Assembly: GCF_024198175.1 (NCBI RefSeq)
Contig: NZ_JAJVKV010000003.1
Location: 930,001-994,000, forward strand
Direction of reading: 5' to 3'
From: Pyxidicoccus xibeiensis
GTDB taxonomy: Bacteria > Myxococcota > Myxococcia > Myxococcales > Myxococcaceae
Length of the DNA stretch: 64,000 nt
The position numbers and the translations under genes are program-made. The stretch's first letter is position 1. The number at the start of each line of letters is the position of its first letter. Under the pieces are notes generated by a model. That model was given only the letters and a program-made list of their open reading frames with translations, had not been told where the DNA came from and did not search any database. Shown here in pieces: positions 49,961 to 59,399 of the stretch.

Positions 49961-52327
49961 TCATGGCTGGCGCGTGAAGACGCAGCCCCCGGCGTAGTTC
50001 GGTTGCACGCCTCCGTCGCCCAGCGGCGTGCCTCCGTCCTGCACCGGCGCCGGGCAGCTCACGCTGGTGCCCCCATCCACCGTGTAGCTCTGCGGATAGG
50101 GGCCATAGCCGGTGCGCAGCGTGTAGTTCACCGGCGCGTAGTCGGTGCGCTCGGTCGCCGTCACGTCCACCCGCATGGTGCCGCCGCGCACGAAGCGCCG
50201 CTCCAGGCAGCCGCAGGCATACGGCGCCAGGGTGACGACGGTGGAGCCAGGCCGCTCCTCCAGCGTGTAGAGCGGCTGCAGGCTGCTGAGCGAGGCATTG
50301 GCCGGCGTGTGCCAGGCGCGCAGTGCGTCCGAGCGGTAGCCCAGCGTCAGCGCGCCGTTGCGGCTGCCCGTCGTCACCGGCGTGCACGACGTGCCGCCAT
50401 CCGTCACGTTGCCGTCGCAGAAGGTGAGGTCCAGCGCCAGGCCGTGCGGCGTGCCGCCGTCCGCCAGCTTCTCCACCTCCCACTGCACCAGCCACGCGCG
50501 TTCCTCCGGCGCCTCCAGGCCTTGCGGCAGCTGGAACTGGTACGAGTCCACGTCCGAGGGCACCGCGTCGTAGTCTCCCGGCCCGCGCACGCCCCGGCCG
50601 TTGACGCGGTCATCGCCGCTGCGCAGCCGGCCGTGGCCGTGCGACAGCTTGCCGCTCACGGAGAACTCCGCGGTGTTCGGAGGAGCGGGGTACGCCGTGG
50701 TGGAGGCCAGGGAGCGCGGCACCGGCACCTCCGTCCCGGTCGACTGCCGGTTCTCCTCGTCGTCGTCCTCCGCCTCCCAGCTCACCACCAGGTCGTAGTC
50801 CCGGTCATCCGCCCAGTTGGTGCCGTCGTCCTGGACGACGAAGTAGTAGGAGACAGCGGAGCCATGCGCGGGCACCGGAATCAGGCCCTGGAAGTTGCTC
50901 AGCGCGCTGAAGCGCGGATTGTTCACCGTCTCCTCGCGGTAGGAGTGCGTGCACATGGGCGCCGGCAGGTCCGTGCGGGTGCAGTAGCCCTCCACCAGCT
51001 GGCGCGCGTCCGGGTTCTCCCCGAAGCCCTTGGGGCACGCGGTGACGTCGCTGAGGCAGGCGGTGCGCCACGCCTCGAGGTTGGCGCCCTTGGTCACCAG
51101 GGTGAACACCTGCACCAGGCGGTCCGGCGTGTCAGGAAGCGGCGGGAAGCGCCCGCCCTCACTCTTCGGCACCACGCGGTAGCGCAGCACCGTCGGCGCG
51201 GCGGAGTAGGAGGCCAGCTGCACCTGGTACCAGTCCCGGTCCGGCTTGTAGCCCAGGCGGCCGGTGAAGGTCGTGGTGCCCCCGGGGCCCGCCAGGTTGC
51301 GCAGCGTGGCGGTCGCCACCGCGTCGTTGCCCGTCGCGCTGGTGTCGTGCGGGTCGGCCTCGTCCATGACGCGCACCTCCACGTCATAGCGCTGGAGCAG
51401 GTCGCCCCGGGCCGTCTCCCCGTCGTTGGGGCCCCGGTAGCCCTTCACCACCAGCGTCCACCTGCCCGTGTCCTTCACCTTGCGGGCCGTGGCCAGCTCG
51501 CCGCCGCGCACCTGGGGCGGCACCTGGCCCTCGTCCTCCTTCTCGTTGAAGTTGGGCCGGCGCAGCTCGTACGCCAGGCGCCAGTTGGGCACGAAGTCCT
51601 GGTTGGGCGCGGTGACGCGCACGTAGGCCACCTTCCCCGCCGTCAGGTCGAAGCTGAAGTGGTCCACGTCGTTGTCCGTGGCGAGGAAGCCCGACGCGGT
51701 GCCCACCTGCACGCCGGCCTGCGCGGCCAGCGCAATCGGCGTGGCCGTCTCCTTCGTGTCGTTGGGCTCCTGCGTGTCCGGGTTCTCGGCAATCTTGACG
51801 GTCAGCCGGTACGGGCTGCGCGCGTCGAAGTTGGGGCGCGTGGGCACGTCCGGCGAGTCCTGCACCAGCACCAGCAGCGTCTTGCCCCCCAGGTCGTCGC
51901 GCAGGGGAACCACCATGTCCACCGGCTTGGGCGCGCCCTGGCCGTGCTTGTCCTCCTTCTTCGCCAGCGCCGTCTCGCCCCCGGTGACCGCCGGCCCCAG
52001 CACGGTGATGGACAGGTTCACCGCGGTGCTGGACGCCAGGTAGGCGCCGTTGACGTTGAGCAGCGTGCGGGCGCTGGTGTTGGCGGGCAGGACGATGCGG
52101 TACCAGTCCCGGTCATTCGCCTTCTCCTCGCCCACCTGCACCAGGAAGCGCTCCAGCGGCTCGCCCGGCTTGAGCTCGCACTCGGCCAGCGTCAGCCCCT
52201 CCTCGCGCGTGTTGCAGAGGTCCACCACGGTGGGGCCGCCCGCGTCCGGCGTCTCGTCGTCGCCTCCGGACGAGCAGGCGGCGAGGGCGAGGAGCGCGAG
52301 CGGCAGCAGTCGGACGTAGGTGGGCAT
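49961..52327 (-). CDS. Large secreted lipoprotein with repeated beta-sandwich domains
   Basis: 788 residues. Signal with lipobox AAC-S (LLPLALLALAACSS). At least three blocks of similar make-up follow, marked by aromatic/acidic motifs like NDRDWYRIVLP, NDVDHFSFDL, PDRDWYQVQLASY and DVDSYQFQLP, the pattern of pre-peptidase C-terminal-like / beta-sandwich domains. No protease active site is seen. Twelve bases separate it from the VWA gene upstream, so it is probably the last gene of the surface operon. Function: perhaps carbohydrate or protein binding at the outer surface. Confidence 0.75.
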   Translation of the reverse strand: MPTYVRLLPLALLALAACSSGGDDETPDAGGPTVVDLCNTREEGLTLAECELKPGEPLERFLVQVGEEKANDRDWYRIVLPANTSARTLLNVNGAYLASSTAVNLSITVLGPAVTGGETALAKKEDKHGQGAPKPVDMVVPLRDDLGGKTLLVLVQDSPDVPTRPNFDARSPYRLTVKIAENPDTQEPNDTKETATPIALAAQAGVQVGTASGFLATDNDVDHFSFDLTAGKVAYVRVTAPNQDFVPNWRLAYELRRPNFNEKEDEGQVPPQVRGGELATARKVKDTGRWTLVVKGYRGPNDGETARGDLLQRYDVEVRVMDEADPHDTSATGNDAVATATLRNLAGPGGTTTFTGRLGYKPDRDWYQVQLASYSAAPTVLRYRVVPKSEGGRFPPLPDTPDRLVQVFTLVTKGANLEAWRTACLSDVTACPKGFGENPDARQLVEGYCTRTDLPAPMCTHSYREETVNNPRFSALSNFQGLIPVPAHGSAVSYYFVVQDDGTNWADDRDYDLVVSWEAEDDDEENRQSTGTEVPVPRSLASTTAYPAPPNTAEFSVSGKLSHGHGRLRSGDDRVNGRGVRGPGDYDAVPSDVDSYQFQLPQGLEAPEERAWLVQWEVEKLADGGTPHGLALDLTFCDGNVTDGGTSCTPVTTGSRNGALTLGYRSDALRAWHTPANASLSSLQPLYTLEERPGSTVVTLAPYACGCLERRFVRGGTMRVDVTATERTDYAPVNYTLRTGYGPYPQSYTVDGGTSVSCPAPVQDGGTPLGDGGVQPNYAGGCVFTRQP

Positions 52328-52338
52328 GGCGTCGGTTC

Positions 52339-54084
52339 TCAAGGCGTCTGGGGCGGCGCGTCCGTGCGACCGGGGCAGCCGTCGATGAACTGCTCGGGCT
52401 CCACGCGGATGACGCCGTCCGCGGGGGACTTGATGCCGCCCACCGGGTAGCGGACGGTGTCCACGCGGAAGCTGCGCACCAGCGTGCGCGCGGTGGGGTC
52501 GTCCGCGGGCACCATGGCCACGGACAGGGACAGGTCATTGAAGCCCGCTCCGCGCTGCACCACCCCCGCGTCGTCCGCGTCCGCCTGGGTGGGCGCCAGC
52601 AGGATGTTGTCCACGCGGAAGGTGTAGCACTGGCGGCCCAGCGGGTCCGGGGAGCCCTCCGCCTCGAAGGAGTAGCGGTAGCCGTCCACCGACAGGTTGG
52701 CGGTGTCCACCTCGAGCGGGCGGGTGTGCAGGCGCAGCTCCTGGCGGCTCGTCAGCCCGTCGCTGTCCGGGTCCTCGTCCAAGTCGTTGCTGGAGCCCTG
52801 CGTGCCGCCGCGCCACTCCATGCCGTCCGGCACGCCATCGCGGTCGCTGTCCGCCAGGTTGGCGTTGGTGCCCACGAACTGCTCGTCGCAGTCCAGCAGC
52901 CGGTCGCAGTCCGCGTCCTCGGCGCGCAGCGCCGGGGGGCAGCCCTTGTCCAGGCCGCCGCCGTCCGGCAGCGCAATCTGCGTGGGGTTGAAGTCCACGC
53001 CGCGGTCGCGGAAGTACACCTCCACGCCGTCGCTGAAGCCGTCCCCGTCCGTGTCCACGCGGTTGGGGTCCGTGCCCACCTCCGCCTCGCGCGCGTCCGA
53101 CAGCCCGTCGCCGTCCGTGTCCGCCTCGTCCACCGGGCTGCCCGGCGGCGCGGAGAAGTTGGTGGCCACGACTTCCTTCACGATGAAGGTGCGGCGCACC
53201 TGGCCGAAGGTGAAGTCCAGGAAGTTGATGGGCTCGTTGTTGCGAAAGTCGCGGAAGTTGCCGCCGCCCAGCGCGGCCATCTGCTCCAGCCGGTCCGCGT
53301 TCTGGTTGATGAGCAGCAGCGGGCAGCCGCCGTCGCTGGCGATGTCACAGCCGCCCACCGGCTGCGTGGGGTTGAAAACGTGCACGGTGTTGACGCGCAC
53401 GTCCTCCACCAGGTCGCGCAGCTGGCGGATGCGCACCACCGCGTCGCCCTGGATGAGCTCGTCGTCCTGGTCGTTGGTGGGCTTGCCGTCCGACAGGAAG
53501 ATGACCGAGTAGCGCGCCTGCGCCAGCGCCTGCGCGCCGCCCGGCTCCAGGCGGCTGCGGGCGATGTCCGTGTTGATGAGCGAGTAGATGTCCGACAGCG
53601 GCTTGACGAAGTCCGTCGAGTCCCGGTTCGGTGAGTTGTCCGGGTTGCGGAAGGTGAGCAGCTGCTCCGTCATCCGGCGCAGGGTGGCTTCGTCCAGCGT
53701 GGACAGCTGCACGAAGCCGTCCTCCGGCGGGTTGCCCGGCACCTGGGTGAGGAAGGCCGTGGTGCTGCCGGCGAAGAGCACCACCGCCAGGTACACCTCG
53801 GGGTCCCTCGGCAGGTTCTGGATGAGCTCCACCAGCGCGGTGGCGCGCGCGCCATCCGGGTCGCTCACGCGCATGGACTGCGAGGCGTCCATGGCGACCA
53901 CCAGCTTGATGGGGCGCACCACCTCGTTGGTGCCCACCGTGCAGAAGCGGCCCTCGAAGGCCATGGCCCGGTCCACGGGCACCTGCTCGTCGCGGCGCGG
54001 GTCGTAGAGATAGGAGTCGGTGCAGGCCACCACCGCCACGAGCGCGGCCAGGCCGCCCGCCAGGACTCGTCCGGCGTGGCTCAC
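52339..54084 (-). CDS. VWA lipoprotein with DxDxDG calcium repeats (second copy)
   Basis: 581 residues, GTG start at 54084 inside a GTGA overlap with the upstream VWA gene, GGGAGG before it. Lipobox VAC-T. VWA domain with metal site MDASQSM (about 61-67). From about residue 325 come calcium loops DTDGDGLSD, DTDGDGFSDG, DSDRDGVPDG and DPDSDGLTS, thrombospondin-type-3-like. Acts probably outside the cell as an adhesin or structural protein. Its neighbour is a close relative in layout, suggesting duplication. Confidence 0.86.
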   Translation of the reverse strand: MSHAGRVLAGGLAALVAVVACTDSYLYDPRRDEQVPVDRAMAFEGRFCTVGTNEVVRPIKLVVAMDASQSMRVSDPDGARATALVELIQNLPRDPEVYLAVVLFAGSTTAFLTQVPGNPPEDGFVQLSTLDEATLRRMTEQLLTFRNPDNSPNRDSTDFVKPLSDIYSLINTDIARSRLEPGGAQALAQARYSVIFLSDGKPTNDQDDELIQGDAVVRIRQLRDLVEDVRVNTVHVFNPTQPVGGCDIASDGGCPLLLINQNADRLEQMAALGGGNFRDFRNNEPINFLDFTFGQVRRTFIVKEVVATNFSAPPGSPVDEADTDGDGLSDAREAEVGTDPNRVDTDGDGFSDGVEVYFRDRGVDFNPTQIALPDGGGLDKGCPPALRAEDADCDRLLDCDEQFVGTNANLADSDRDGVPDGMEWRGGTQGSSNDLDEDPDSDGLTSRQELRLHTRPLEVDTANLSVDGYRYSFEAEGSPDPLGRQCYTFRVDNILLAPTQADADDAGVVQRGAGFNDLSLSVAMVPADDPTARTLVRSFRVDTVRYPVGGIKSPADGVIRVEPEQFIDGCPGRTDAPPQTP

Positions 54085-56057
54085 GGGTTGCCTCCCGACG
54101 GCGGGGTTCCCACGCAGTCGCCTTGGTTGTTCCACGGGTTGCTCAGGGTGTCGGGCCGGCGGAAGTTGGCGTCCTCCAGCGACAGCTCCGGGCCCGCCGG
54201 GACGCGCACGCTGGGCGGCGCGTACTGGGCCCAGGCGCAGGCCGTGCGCCACACGCCGTAGTCGGTGGACACGCCGCTCTCCGGCGCCTCCGCGAACCAG
54301 ACCTTGTAGAGGTTGTGGCCCTGCTTCGCCCCCGAGCGGTCCGGCGGGGTGACGAGCTGCAGGTTGGACACGGTGAAGTCGTAGCAGACGCTGCCGTCCG
54401 CGCGGACCTCGGCGATGGTCGTCTCGTACTGGTAGCCGTTGCGCTCGTAGAAGGCGCGGTCCCTGCGGGTGGGGTCCGAGCCCGAGCGCAGCTCGGTGTC
54501 GTCCGGCAGCCCGTCCCCGTCCGTGTCCAGGCCGGCCACGTTCGGCTCCAGCGGGTCCAGCCCCCAGCGCGCCTCCAGCCGGTCCGGCGCTCCGTCGCCG
54601 TCGCTGTCCACGATGCCGGTGCGCGTGCGCAGGTAGTCCTCGGCGTACTGCGACAGGCCGTCACCGTCCGTGTCGCGGCACACGCAGTTGCGCGTCAGCG
54701 GCGACGCCGGGTCGCACCCGCGGGCGTCCAGGTCATTGCTCGCCCGGAAGCCCTGGTCCTCGCGGCGGAACTCGAAGCCGTCGTCCAGGCAGTCCCCGTC
54801 GCTGTCGGCGAGGAAGGTGTTGGTCTTCAGCGTGAAGGAGTTGTCCTGCGTGTCCGGTACGCCGTCGCCGTCGCTGTCCAGCACCCGGCCGTCCTCCCCC
54901 GGGGCGGAGGAGAGCGACTCCACCACCAGCGACTTCATCACGTTGCGCGAGGCGAACGAGGAGTAGTCCAGCGCGCCCAGGCCCAGGTTGGAGATTTCGG
55001 CGGTGTCGTTGAACTCCTGGTACACGCCGTTGCCCATCTCCGCGAAGCGCTGCAGCAGCCAGGAGGCAATCTTCTTCGCCGCCTCCGGGTAGCGGGCCTG
55101 CTCCACGCCCGGGTAGATGCCGTAGATCTCCTGGCAGATGGGGCCGCAGGCGCGCACCGCCTCCTGGTTGAAGAGCAGCACCGTGTGCATCCGCACGTCG
55201 CCCACGTTGTACTGGTCCTTCAGCTCCATCAGCCGCCGCACGTAGCTGAACAGCTGGTAGTTCTGGTTGCGGTCCGTGCCCACCTCGAAGCCTTCGATGG
55301 CGTCCGTGGTGCTGGTGGCGTTGCAGAAGTCGACGATGGAGTCCGCCCACGTCAGGTCCGGGTTGTCCGGGTTGGCGTAGACGCTGAGGTTGTCGGTGGC
55401 GGAGCAGCGCGGGTACGGCGTGCCGTCGGTGAGGAACACGACGACGTAGCGTGTGCGCGGCAGGAGCTCCGGGTTGGACTGCGCCACCGCGTTGATGTCG
55501 CTGGAGATGATGCTGTACGCGTACGACAGGGCGCCCTGGTAGTCGGTGCCCTTGCCCAGCTGGCTCTGCAGGCCGTCGATGTAGCTGTCGATGTTGTTGT
55601 CCGGCCGGGCGAAGCGGCTGCCCGTGGTGGTGGGCGGCCAGACGTTGCGCACGTTGGTTTCGAAGGGGGCCACGGACAGCTGCACGTTGCCGCCCTGCGC
55701 ATTGACCTGGCGGAACTGCGCCACCAGGCGCTTGAGGGCGCGCACGCGCGCGGGCTCGGTGACGCCGGGGGGGATGATGGCCTGCACCTCGGCGCGCTGG
55801 CAGAAGCCGCTGTCGAGCTGCGCGCCCGGCGGGTCCGAGATGCACATGCTGCCGGACTCGTCGATGACGACCACGACCTTCACCGGGAAGCCGGAGGGGT
55901 TGGGCGGGCGCGTGCACACCTGCCCCTGCAGCGTCAGCCGGTCATCGAGCTGGGTCTTCGTCTCCGCCCGGGGCTCCAGCAGCGAGTCGGTACAGGAGAC
56001 GAGGCCCAGGGCCAGGAGGCCCGCCGCGAGCAGCGGGGTACGAACGAAGCGGCGCAT
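54081..56057 (-). CDS. VWA lipoprotein with DxDxDG calcium repeats (first copy)
   Basis: 658 residues. Lipobox VSC-T (LLALGLVSCTDS), almost the same start as the next gene. Intact metal site IDESGSM (about 64-70). A long VWA domain follows, then repeated DSDGDGVPD, DSDGDCLDDG, DTDGDGLSQ, DSDGDGAPD and DTDGDGLPDD loops from about residue 395. Likely binds calcium and a surface or matrix partner. It is 34 bases behind the MYXO-CTERM gene, so very probably in the same transcript. Confidence 0.87.
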   Translation of the reverse strand: MRRFVRTPLLAAGLLALGLVSCTDSLLEPRAETKTQLDDRLTLQGQVCTRPPNPSGFPVKVVVVIDESGSMCISDPPGAQLDSGFCQRAEVQAIIPPGVTEPARVRALKRLVAQFRQVNAQGGNVQLSVAPFETNVRNVWPPTTTGSRFARPDNNIDSYIDGLQSQLGKGTDYQGALSYAYSIISSDINAVAQSNPELLPRTRYVVVFLTDGTPYPRCSATDNLSVYANPDNPDLTWADSIVDFCNATSTTDAIEGFEVGTDRNQNYQLFSYVRRLMELKDQYNVGDVRMHTVLLFNQEAVRACGPICQEIYGIYPGVEQARYPEAAKKIASWLLQRFAEMGNGVYQEFNDTAEISNLGLGALDYSSFASRNVMKSLVVESLSSAPGEDGRVLDSDGDGVPDTQDNSFTLKTNTFLADSDGDCLDDGFEFRREDQGFRASNDLDARGCDPASPLTRNCVCRDTDGDGLSQYAEDYLRTRTGIVDSDGDGAPDRLEARWGLDPLEPNVAGLDTDGDGLPDDTELRSGSDPTRRDRAFYERNGYQYETTIAEVRADGSVCYDFTVSNLQLVTPPDRSGAKQGHNLYKVWFAEAPESGVSTDYGVWRTACAWAQYAPPSVRVPAGPELSLEDANFRRPDTLSNPWNNQGDCVGTPPSGGNP

Positions 56058-56091
56058 GCGGTAGGGACCTCCTGGCGGGGGGACTGCGATG

Positions 56092-57417
56092 TTACTGCTG
56101 ACGGCGGCGGCGGCGCATCAGCAGGCCGAGCAGCGCCACGCCCAGGGCGGAGACGCTGTAGCCGGCGGGGACCGAGCTGCAGCTCGGGCCTTCGTCGTCT
56201 CCCTTGCCCACCTGGATGATGAGGCTGGACGTGGACACGCGCTGGTCGGGGAAGACGCGGTCGGCGAAGGCCAGACGCGCCGTCACCTGCAGCTCGTACG
56301 TGCCATCCTGGTCCGGCTTGAAGAGGGGCACGCTGCCGTCGACGTAGGTGTACTGCCAGTCACGGCTGAGCGTCACCGCGCCCTGCGGGTTCTCCACCAC
56401 CGCGTCGGAGCCCTCGGGGCGCTTCACCACCGTCCACTTGTACTCCATGGCCGCGCCGTTGCGGTTGGCGAACAGCGGCGGGCGGATTTCACCGGCCTTC
56501 TCGGCGCGGAGGAAGCCGCCGCCGCTCACGGTGAAGGGCGCCTTGGGGTCCAGGCAGTCGTCCGGGCGGCTGGGGTCCAGCACGAGGCAGTAGCGCGTGT
56601 CGCACGCGTCGCCGGAGCCGTCGCGGTCATCGTCCACCTGGTCGCGGTTGGCGACGAGCGCGCAGTTGTCCTGCGCGTTGAAGATGGAGTCGTCGTCGAT
56701 GTCCGCGTCGCACGCGTCGCCCTGGGCGTCGCGGTCCTGGTCCTCCTGGCCGGAGTTGGCCAGGCCCGGGCAGTTGTCACCGTTGTCGGAGATGTTGTCG
56801 CCGTCCGCGTCCACGCGGCACTGGCTGCCGTCGGTCGGCATCACCTGGTCGGGGTTGGCCACGCGCGGGCAGTTGTCCGGGCCGTCGTTGACGCCGTCGT
56901 TGTCGTCGTCCAGGTCGCAGGCGTCGCCGTCCCTGTCGTTGTCCAGGTTGCCCTGGTCCGCGTTGGGCACCTTCGCGCAGTTGTCGACGGCGTTGTCCTT
57001 CTTGTCGCCGTCGATGTCGCCGTCGCAGTCGTCGCCGCTGCCGTCACCGTCCGCGTCGAGCTGCTGGAAGTTGGAGAGCGCCGAGCAGTTGTCGCAGGCG
57101 TTGCCCACCGCGTCGCCGTCGTCGTCCGTCTGGTCACGGTTGGAGACGAAGGGGCAGTTGTCGCGGTCGTCCGCGCGGCCGTCGCCGTCCGCGTCGTCCG
57201 TGTACGCCAGCGTGTCGCCGTCGTCCGTGTAGTTCACCCAGACGGAACAGCCGCACCCACAGCCACAGCCGCCACCCTCTTCCTGGGGACGGCCGCAGCT
57301 GTCGCCGAGGCACTCCGGGTTGTTGGGGTTGTTGTTGGACTGCGCCTGGGCCACCGCCGGACTCAGGAGGAAGACTGCCCCGAGCGTGAGGGCCGTTGCG
57401 ATGCGTGCGAGTGTCAT
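56092..57417 (-). CDS. Thrombospondin-type-3 repeat surface protein with MYXO-CTERM anchor
   Basis: 441 residues. Signal peptide (LTLGAVFLLSPAVAQAQ), a Cys-Gly string GGGCGCGCGCS near residue 53, then repeated calcium loops from about residue 75 to 290 (DADGDGRADDRDNCP, DDDNDGVNDGPDNCP and similar, each with a DNCP pair). After a beta-sandwich part (about 300-400) the end is CSS-VPAGYS-, a hydrophobic stretch ALGVALLGLL and RRRRRQQ: the MYXO-CTERM layout for surface display, with Cys before the helix. AAGGAG precedes the ATG. This is the strongest taxonomic marker in the window. Confidence 0.92.
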   Translation of the reverse strand: MTLARIATALTLGAVFLLSPAVAQAQSNNNPNNPECLGDSCGRPQEEGGGCGCGCGCSVWVNYTDDGDTLAYTDDADGDGRADDRDNCPFVSNRDQTDDDGDAVGNACDNCSALSNFQQLDADGDGSGDDCDGDIDGDKKDNAVDNCAKVPNADQGNLDNDRDGDACDLDDDNDGVNDGPDNCPRVANPDQVMPTDGSQCRVDADGDNISDNGDNCPGLANSGQEDQDRDAQGDACDADIDDDSIFNAQDNCALVANRDQVDDDRDGSGDACDTRYCLVLDPSRPDDCLDPKAPFTVSGGGFLRAEKAGEIRPPLFANRNGAAMEYKWTVVKRPEGSDAVVENPQGAVTLSRDWQYTYVDGSVPLFKPDQDGTYELQVTARLAFADRVFPDQRVSTSSLIIQVGKGDDEGPSCSSVPAGYSVSALGVALLGLLMRRRRRQQ

Positions 57418-57558
57418 GGTGACTCCTTTCAACGCCAGTCCCCTAGCAAGGAGCGATCCGTACCGAACAGTCGAGACAAGCCCAGGAATCTCGAAGGGTT
57501 GCATGCAGGGCGCGGAGGACTGGGGCTGGGGGTGTGGGGGGCACTCCCCATTCAAGAC

Positions 57559-57574
57559 GTGGGGCGGACCCCAC
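57559..57574 (-). terminator. Small hairpin downstream of 57588 gene
   Basis: GTGGGG / CCCCAC arms with a 4-base loop, 14 bases beyond the stop of the upstream gene. It may separate that gene from the MYXO-CTERM gene that starts at 57417. Confidence 0.45.
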
Positions 57575-57587
57575 AATGGAAGGTGGA

Positions 57588-59237
57588 TCAGGTTCCGAGG
57601 ATGAAGTCGTCGGGGACGAGGGGGATGACGCCCGCGGGGGTGCGGCCGGCCTCCTCGCTGTACTCGATGGGCTGGATGAGGAGCGAGCCGATGCCGGCGC
57701 CGCGCGGGTCATTGTCCCGGCCGGCCTGGAGGTAGAGGTACACCTCGTTGGTGCCCGCCTTGATGACCTCGCCGGGGATGAACGGGTGGGGGCGCTCGCG
57801 GGTGGGGACGACGGTGATGTTCTCCGCGCGGGCCGTGTAGCAGGTGCGGCCGTCGGGAGCGGGCGTGGACTCCACCAGGTCGTAGCCGTAGCCGCGCTCG
57901 CGGTGGAAGTCGAGGTCGGCGCTGAGCGGGTCGGCGTGGGCCTCAATCTCGGCGACGTTGGAGATGCCGTCGCGGTCCGAGTCCAGCAGGTCCTCGGGGA
58001 CCAGCGGGTTGGTCATCGACAGGAGCTCCACCAGGTCCGGCAGCGCGTCACCGTCGGTGTCGCCGATGCAGGCGTCGGTGCCCAGCACGCGCTCCTCGCA
58101 GGCGTTGAGCCGGTCTCCGTCCTCGTCCAGGGAGATGTTGCAGCCGTTGATGACGTCCGGCACCAGCGGGTCCAGGCCCATGCGGACCTCCAGGCCGTCC
58201 ATCAGCCCGTCCTGGTCCGTGTCCAGTTGGAGCGGGTCGGTGGCGAGCGCGTCCTCGTCCGGGTCCGGCAGGCCGTCCCCGTCGCTGTCGGTGAGCACCT
58301 GGCCGGCCCGGACGACGACGTTGCGGTTGAAGGCGATGAAGCGCTTGAGCTTGAGGGCGTTCTGTCGGGCGGAGTACTTAATGGTGGTGAGCGCGCCGGG
58401 CAGGCCCGCGAAGTCGACTTCGATGGGCTCGGTGCCCCCGGCGCTGGCGATGGCGGCGACGAGCTCGCGGGTGGCCGGCTCGGCGGTGGCGCCGCGCACG
58501 TAGATGGGCTGCACCACGACCTCACCCGCGCCGTACTGCTGGGCCAGGGCCTTGATTTCGCCGGTGACGGCCGTCAGCTCGCAGCTGGAGCACGCGGTGT
58601 CGCAGGCGTCCCGCGTGGGCGACCCCGGGGCGCCGCACGCCGGTGCCTGGGACAGGGCGGTGCAGCGCGAGTCGAGCCCCACGCCGAAGTCGTCATTCTC
58701 GCGCACGCGGGCACACGTCCTGTCCCCGGTACGGAGGATGACGACGACCATGTAGCGCGTGCGGGCCACCTCGCCCCGGCAGGACGTCTGCATGTCGCCC
58801 GACAGCAGCGTCTTCGCCAGCCGCAGGGCGGAGCGCGCGCTCACCGGCCCTGACTCCTGGTACGTCGCGTAGCGCGGCAGCGTGGCCTGGAACTCCGCGG
58901 CGTCCGAGAAGCCGCCCAGGAGGCCGGTGGCCACGGTGTGGTACGCCACGAGGCCGAACTTCACGAACGGGCCGGAGAAGCGGCTGGTCAGCGTGGACAG
59001 GCCGTCGGTGGCGTAGCCCACCATCTCCGCCTCCACGCCGGCGCCGCCCTCAATCGCGAAGAGCACCTTGGTGGGGAACGCCTCGCCTCCCGCCAGCGGC
59101 ACACAGACGTCACCGGAGAAGGCCGCACGGTCCTTCCCTGTGGGACCTCGTCCGCCAAGGGCGTACAGCCCCGCGTCGGAGCACGACAGCAGCAGGACGG
59201 GTATGAGCAGCCAGACAGACCGCGAGGGGGCGCGCAT
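57588..59237 (-). CDS. Lipoprotein with degenerate VWA domain and calcium repeats
   Basis: 549 residues. Lipobox LSC-S (LIPVLLLSCSDA). The VWA-like core has VLFAIEGGAG where the metal motif DxSxS should be, so metal binding is probably lost, while the later parts (TRYMVVVILRTGD) keep the fold. Six-cysteine region ACGAPGSPTRDACDTACSSC. Calcium loops DSDGDGLPD, DTDQDGLMDG, DEDGDRLNAC, DTDGDALPD, DSDRDGISN follow. Like its two sisters downstream, it ends without a known enzyme domain. Perhaps a paralogue that became a scaffold. Confidence 0.84.
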   Translation of the reverse strand: MRAPSRSVWLLIPVLLLSCSDAGLYALGGRGPTGKDRAAFSGDVCVPLAGGEAFPTKVLFAIEGGAGVEAEMVGYATDGLSTLTSRFSGPFVKFGLVAYHTVATGLLGGFSDAAEFQATLPRYATYQESGPVSARSALRLAKTLLSGDMQTSCRGEVARTRYMVVVILRTGDRTCARVRENDDFGVGLDSRCTALSQAPACGAPGSPTRDACDTACSSCELTAVTGEIKALAQQYGAGEVVVQPIYVRGATAEPATRELVAAIASAGGTEPIEVDFAGLPGALTTIKYSARQNALKLKRFIAFNRNVVVRAGQVLTDSDGDGLPDPDEDALATDPLQLDTDQDGLMDGLEVRMGLDPLVPDVINGCNISLDEDGDRLNACEERVLGTDACIGDTDGDALPDLVELLSMTNPLVPEDLLDSDRDGISNVAEIEAHADPLSADLDFHRERGYGYDLVESTPAPDGRTCYTARAENITVVPTRERPHPFIPGEVIKAGTNEVYLYLQAGRDNDPRGAGIGSLLIQPIEYSEEAGRTPAGVIPLVPDDFILGT

Positions 59238-59399
59238 CAGTTGGATTGTACACCCTACGCACCCAGGGCGACGCAAGTGACTGTGTCGTGGGTCCCGGAT
59301 TCGCGGTGAGAGCGGCACAGCGACGGCCGAGATTTCGGCCCGCCGTGGAACCCGCGTGCCAGGCTGGCTGCTCACCGGGCGCCACGGGGCGGTGGAAGC

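Noticed and set aside
49445..52450. A 1,001-codon plus-strand frame across two genes
   Set aside because: Overlaps the ASH lipoprotein in another frame and runs antisense to the large lipoprotein; no motif.
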